Of a stretch of DNA of 16,466 bases, positions 14,101-16,466 are shown piece by piece. The first letter of the stretch is position 1. The number at the start of each line of letters is the position of its first letter. The stretch comes from Christensenella sp. UBA1782 (GTDB taxonomy: Bacteria > Bacillota > Clostridia > Christensenellales > DTU072), in NCBI GenBank assembly GCA_002315475.1, contig DCGI01000098.1:1-16466 (forward strand), read 5' to 3'. The notes beneath the pieces are model-generated. The model was given only the letters and a program-made list of their open reading frames with translations. It had not been told where the DNA came from and ran no database searches. The position numbers and the translations under genes were made by a program.

Positions 14101-15426
14101 TTATCTCAGCCCGAACGGTAATCTCATTTTCCCGCTCGAAAACTTTTTCATTAAATCCCTTGTCTGCGCAAATTGGTTGATGAGTCGGTTTACGTCGGCA
14201 ACGGTGGTTCCGCTACCCGCAGCGATTCTTCTTCTTCTGGATGCGTTCAGTACTTCGGGATGAGTTCTTTCCTGCAAGGTCATCGACAGAATAATGGCTT
14301 TCGTCTTTTCGATTTGCGCTTCGTCCACATTGATGTCCCCTGCTCCCAGTTTCTTTTGCATACCCGGTATCATGCGGAGCATATCACCGAGATTCCCCAT
14401 TTTTTTGAAACTCTTGAGTTGTTCCAAATAGTCGTTCAAGTCAAAGGTGGCGTCCTTCATTTTTTTCGCCATTTTCTGCGCTTCTTCTTCGGTAATGGCT
14501 TGTTCGGCTCTTTCGATAAGGGTAAGAACGTCCCCCATACCGAGAATTCTCGATGCCATACGGTCGGGATAGAACGGCTCTATATCGCTCAGTTTTTCGC
14601 CCGTACCGCAGAACTTAATCGGTTTATTCAGGATAGCTTTAATGGATAGTGCGGCACCGCCACGCGTGTCACCGTCCAATTTTGTCAAAATGACGCCGGT
14701 GATTTCCAACTGTTGGTTAAAAGTCGAAGCGACGTTGACGCTGTCTTGTCCGAGCATGGAATCAACGACGAGCAAAATTTCGTTCGGCTTAACTTTTGCT
14801 TTTATGTCGGAAAGCTCCTGCATCAATTGTTCGTCGATATGCAAACGTCCCGCCGTATCGATAATAACGACGTCGTTTCCGTTGGTTTTGGCAAAAGCAA
14901 TTCCGTCTTTGGCAATCTGAACGGGATCGATTTGTCCTTTTTCAAATACGGGTACCCCCGCTTGTCCGCCCACTACCTGTAACTGTTTGATAGCGGCAGG
15001 ACGGTAAATGTCTCCCGCAACCAACAAAGGTTTCTTTCCCTGCTTCTTTAATAAGGTAGCAAGTTTTCCGCACATGGTGGTTTTTCCGGCACCCTGCAAT
15101 CCGCACATAAGTATAACGGTGGGAGGGTTATCGCTTATTTCCAATTTCGCATGGGTAGAACCCATCAATTTGATAAGTTCTTCATGGACGATTTTTACCA
15201 CTTCTTGCGAAGCGTTTAAGCCTTTTAGGATATTTTCGCCCGAGGCACGCTCGCTGACCGTATTGACGAAACTCTTTACGACGGAGAAGTTAACGTCGGC
15301 TTCCAACAACGCGACGCGGATTTCCCGCATGGCGGTTTTGACTTCCAAATCGGTAAGTTGACCTTTGTTTTTCATTTTGGAAAAAATATGATTGATTTTT
15401 TCCGAAAGCGTTCCGAAAGCAGCCAT
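14101..15426 (-). CDS. ffh: Signal recognition particle protein Ffh
   Basis: 441 residues. Ffh binds SRP RNA and the signal sequences of nascent chains and, with FtsY, delivers ribosomes to the translocon. The N domain (1-90) begins MAAFGTLSEKINHIF. The G domain contains G1 GLQGAGKT (109-116), GDIYRPAAIKQL (138-149), DTAGR (190-194) and TKLDGDTRGG (248-257). The M domain (about 300-441) includes GDMLRMIPGM and the RNA-binding SRRRRIAAGSG near 395-405. The C-terminal tail is short (KMRLPFGLR) compared with Ffh proteins that end in a long Gly/Met-rich stretch. The start shares one base with the ylxM stop (TAATG) after a strong AAAGGAG site. Confidence 0.98.
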   Translation of the reverse strand: MAAFGTLSEKINHIFSKMKNKGQLTDLEVKTAMREIRVALLEADVNFSVVKSFVNTVSERASGENILKGLNASQEVVKIVHEELIKLMGSTHAKLEISDNPPTVILMCGLQGAGKTTMCGKLATLLKKQGKKPLLVAGDIYRPAAIKQLQVVGGQAGVPVFEKGQIDPVQIAKDGIAFAKTNGNDVVIIDTAGRLHIDEQLMQELSDIKAKVKPNEILLVVDSMLGQDSVNVASTFNQQLEITGVILTKLDGDTRGGAALSIKAILNKPIKFCGTGEKLSDIEPFYPDRMASRILGMGDVLTLIERAEQAITEEEAQKMAKKMKDATFDLNDYLEQLKSFKKMGNLGDMLRMIPGMQKKLGAGDINVDEAQIEKTKAIILSMTLQERTHPEVLNASRRRRIAAGSGTTVADVNRLINQFAQTRDLMKKFSSGKMRLPFGLR

Positions 15427-15749
15427 TAAATCTCCTTTATTTCTATTAAAAGTTCTTGCAGTTTGTTCCGCAAGACTTCATCGGTCGTTTCTTGTAAGAG
15501 CTTATCCAGTTCTCGAGAAATGGTTTTTACTTTTTTCACAAGACCGAGTTTTTCTTCGTACTCCCGCATTTTTTTGTTTCCGGTCGAAATGAGTCCTAAA
15601 CACGCCTGTCGCGATATTCCCTTTTGTTCGGAAATTTCGGCAAGGCTGAAATCCATATCGCAATATATGCGTAAGATTTCCTGTTGACGAAGGGTAAGCA
15701 TCCCTCCGTAATAATCCAACAATATGCCCGTTTCGATTTTGTCCAACAT
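15426..15749 (-). CDS. ylxM: UPF0122 / YlxM helix-turn-helix protein
   Basis: 107 residues. YlxM proteins are small, sigma-70 region 4-like helix-turn-helix proteins encoded next to ffh and thought to modulate the signal recognition particle pathway. The pattern LLDYYGGMLTLRQQEILRIY...DFSLAEISEQKGISRQAC (about 10-49) is characteristic. A coiled-coil-prone tail (RELDKLLQETTDEVL onward) follows. It is the first gene of the nine-gene housekeeping operon. The start ATG has only a weak upstream AAGG about 14 nt away, so initiation may be modest. The next gene, ffh, starts within its stop codon. Confidence 0.94.
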   Translation of the reverse strand: MLDKIETGILLDYYGGMLTLRQQEILRIYCDMDFSLAEISEQKGISRQACLGLISTGNKKMREYEEKLGLVKKVKTISRELDKLLQETTDEVLRNKLQELLIEIKEI

Positions 15750-15785
15750 TCTGTCGTGTAAACCTTTTTCCCTTTACAGTATGGT

Positions 15786-15814
15786 ATTTTCTCATATTCC
15801 TTATAATTTGTCAA
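15786..15814 (-). promoter_or_regulatory. Probable sigma-A promoter of the ylxM-ffh-trmD operon
   Basis: On the minus strand TTGACA (15814-15809) is followed by 17 nt and GAAAAT (15791-15786), which matches four of six -10 bases and is directly preceded by TGA, an extended -10 element. Transcription would start near 15779, leaving a leader of about 30 nt before ylxM. It is divergent from the clpB promoter; the two -35 boxes lie 41 bp apart. Confidence 0.6.
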
Positions 15815-15855
15815 GCAAAGAATCATAATTAGTTTTGAAAAATATCAAAAAACCG

Positions 15856-15884
15856 TTGACAAGTATTAGCACTCGTCATATAAT
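15856..15884 (+). promoter_or_regulatory. Consensus sigma-A promoter of clpB
   Basis: TTGACA (15856-15861), 17 nt, then TATAAT (15879-15884): both hexamers and the spacing match consensus exactly. Transcription would start near 15891, giving a leader of about 57 nt. Such a strong core promoter fits a gene held off by a repressor, in line with the operator that overlaps it. Confidence 0.88.
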
Positions 15885-15892
15885 ATTGCTAA
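15866..15892 (+). promoter_or_regulatory. CIRCE operator (HrcA repressor site) overlapping the clpB promoter
   Basis: The classical CIRCE element is TTAGCACTC-N9-GAGTGCTAA. Here the left half TTAGCACTC (15866-15874) is exact, the spacer is nine nt, and the right half TATTGCTAA (15884-15892) matches seven of nine. The operator lies between the -35 box and the start site and its spacer contains most of the -10 box, so bound HrcA would block RNA polymerase. This implies heat-shock control of clpB by HrcA; hrcA itself is not in the window. Confidence 0.8.
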
Positions 15893-15917
15893 CAGATGCG
15901 ATTGGCGATTGCTAACA
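15885..15917 (+). repeat. Direct repeats including an extra CIRCE-like half-site in the clpB leader
   Basis: ATTGCTAACA occurs twice without mismatch (15885-15894 and 15908-15917), 23 bp apart. The second copy sits in GATTGCTAA (15907-15915), which matches the right CIRCE half in eight of nine bases, better than the copy at the expected position. Between them is a tandem GCGATTG duplication (15898-15904 and 15905-15911). The pattern could be a third HrcA contact or the remnant of a local duplication. Confidence 0.6.
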
Positions 15918-15947
15918 CATCGAAATATTTGATAAGGAGTATGGAAC

Positions 15948-16466
15948 ATGAATACCGAAAAATTGACACAAAAGTCTATAGACGCATTACAGAACGCTTT
16001 GCGGATTTGCCAAGGAAATCAAAATCCCGAAGTGACGCCCGAACATATTTTATATGCTCTCCTCTCCGACCAAGAAGGATTTATTTCCACACTGTTGCAA
16101 CGTTGTTCTCCCGATAAGAACGTCATCTTGCAAGATTTGGAACGAAAGCTCCGTTCTTTTCCGAAAGTCAGTAATGCCGATGAGAACTTTCGTGCTTCCG
16201 TCGAAACGGAAAAAGTTTTTTCTTTTGCGGAAAACCTTGCCCGTAAAAACGGGGATGAGTATGTAAGCGTCGAGCATATTTTCGAAGGGATTTTTGAAAA
16301 AAGTCCTTCTTGTGAAGAAATTTTGCAAAGAAACGGCGTAAATATAGAAGATTTTCGCAAAAATCTCGCCATGATAAAAAAGAATAAGAAAGTAACGAAC
16401 GATAATCCCGAAGTGCAGTACGAAGCCATGACAAAATACGGAACCGATCTCACAAAAAAGGCAGCC
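15948..16466 (+). CDS. clpB: ATP-dependent disaggregase ClpB, N-terminal part (cut by window edge)
   Basis: The frame is open from ATG 15948 to the right edge (173 codons). ClpB is a hexameric AAA+ protein that pulls polypeptides out of aggregates together with DnaK. The visible part is the N domain, with its two ClpN-type repeats (MNTEKLTQKSIDAL with VTPEHILYALL near 29-39; VSVEHIFEGIF in the second repeat), then the linker KVTNDNPEVQYEAMTKYGTDL that leads into the first ATPase domain and is typical of ClpB rather than ClpC or ClpA. SFPKV near residue 75 also fits ClpB. AAGGAG (15934-15939) lies eight nt before the chosen ATG; an ATG at 15941 is only one nt from that site and out of frame. 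It is driven by a consensus promoter under a CIRCE operator. Confidence 0.93.
   Translation, partial: MNTEKLTQKSIDALQNALRICQGNQNPEVTPEHILYALLSDQEGFISTLLQRCSPDKNVILQDLERKLRSFPKVSNADENFRASVETEKVFSFAENLARKNGDEYVSVEHIFEGIFEKSPSCEEILQRNGVNIEDFRKNLAMIKKNKKVTNDNPEVQYEAMTKYGTDLTKKAA

Noticed and set aside
15841..15947. CtsR operator upstream of clpB
   Set aside because: No GGTCAAA-type heptad tandem repeat is present; the CIRCE element is sufficient to explain heat-shock control.

Overview
The window reads as a piece of chromosome from a low- to mid-GC Gram-positive anaerobe, most likely an uncultured gut Clostridia lineage. This is inferred from four things: the ylxM-ffh-rpsP-khpA-rimM-trmD-rbgA-rnhB-yraN gene order, sigma-A type promoters, strong GGAGG ribosome-binding sites, and a very large secreted lipoprotein built from InlB/Flg_new ('GWY') repeats. 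GC content is about 43% in the one line I counted. No rRNA, tRNA, CRISPR array, insertion sequence or phage gene is visible. No stretch over 300 bases lacks a gene; the two longest gaps are about 198 bp (15750-15947) and 98 bp (10537-10634), and both hold promoters.

Layout. Every gene except the last is on the minus strand, so transcription runs from about 15.8 kb towards 1. At the right end a divergent control region separates clpB (plus strand, cut by the window edge) from ylxM. The clpB promoter is a perfect TTGACA-N17-TATAAT overlapped by a CIRCE-type HrcA operator. On the other side ylxM, ffh, rpsP, khpA, rimM, trmD, rbgA, rnhB and yraN (15749 down to 10635) form one tightly packed operon. 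It covers signal-recognition-particle targeting, small- and large-subunit ribosome assembly, tRNA m1G37 methylation, and removal of RNA from DNA. Most junctions overlap by 1-11 nt. The rplS gene usual between trmD and rbgA is absent.

A second operon starts at a consensus promoter (10566-10594). It holds a 2641-residue lipoprotein with about 19 degenerate InlB-type units and a DUF6273-like C-terminal module, a Sir2 NAD-dependent deacylase, a metallophosphoesterase lipoprotein with a long uncharacterised tail, and the first 40 codons of another membrane or exported protein. All four genes overlap (8, 8 and 4 nt), so they are probably co-transcribed and translationally coupled. The striking feature is a cytoplasmic-type sirtuin embedded between genes for lipid-anchored surface proteins. 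Their joint role cannot be read from sequence alone. The giant gene alone takes up nearly half the window.
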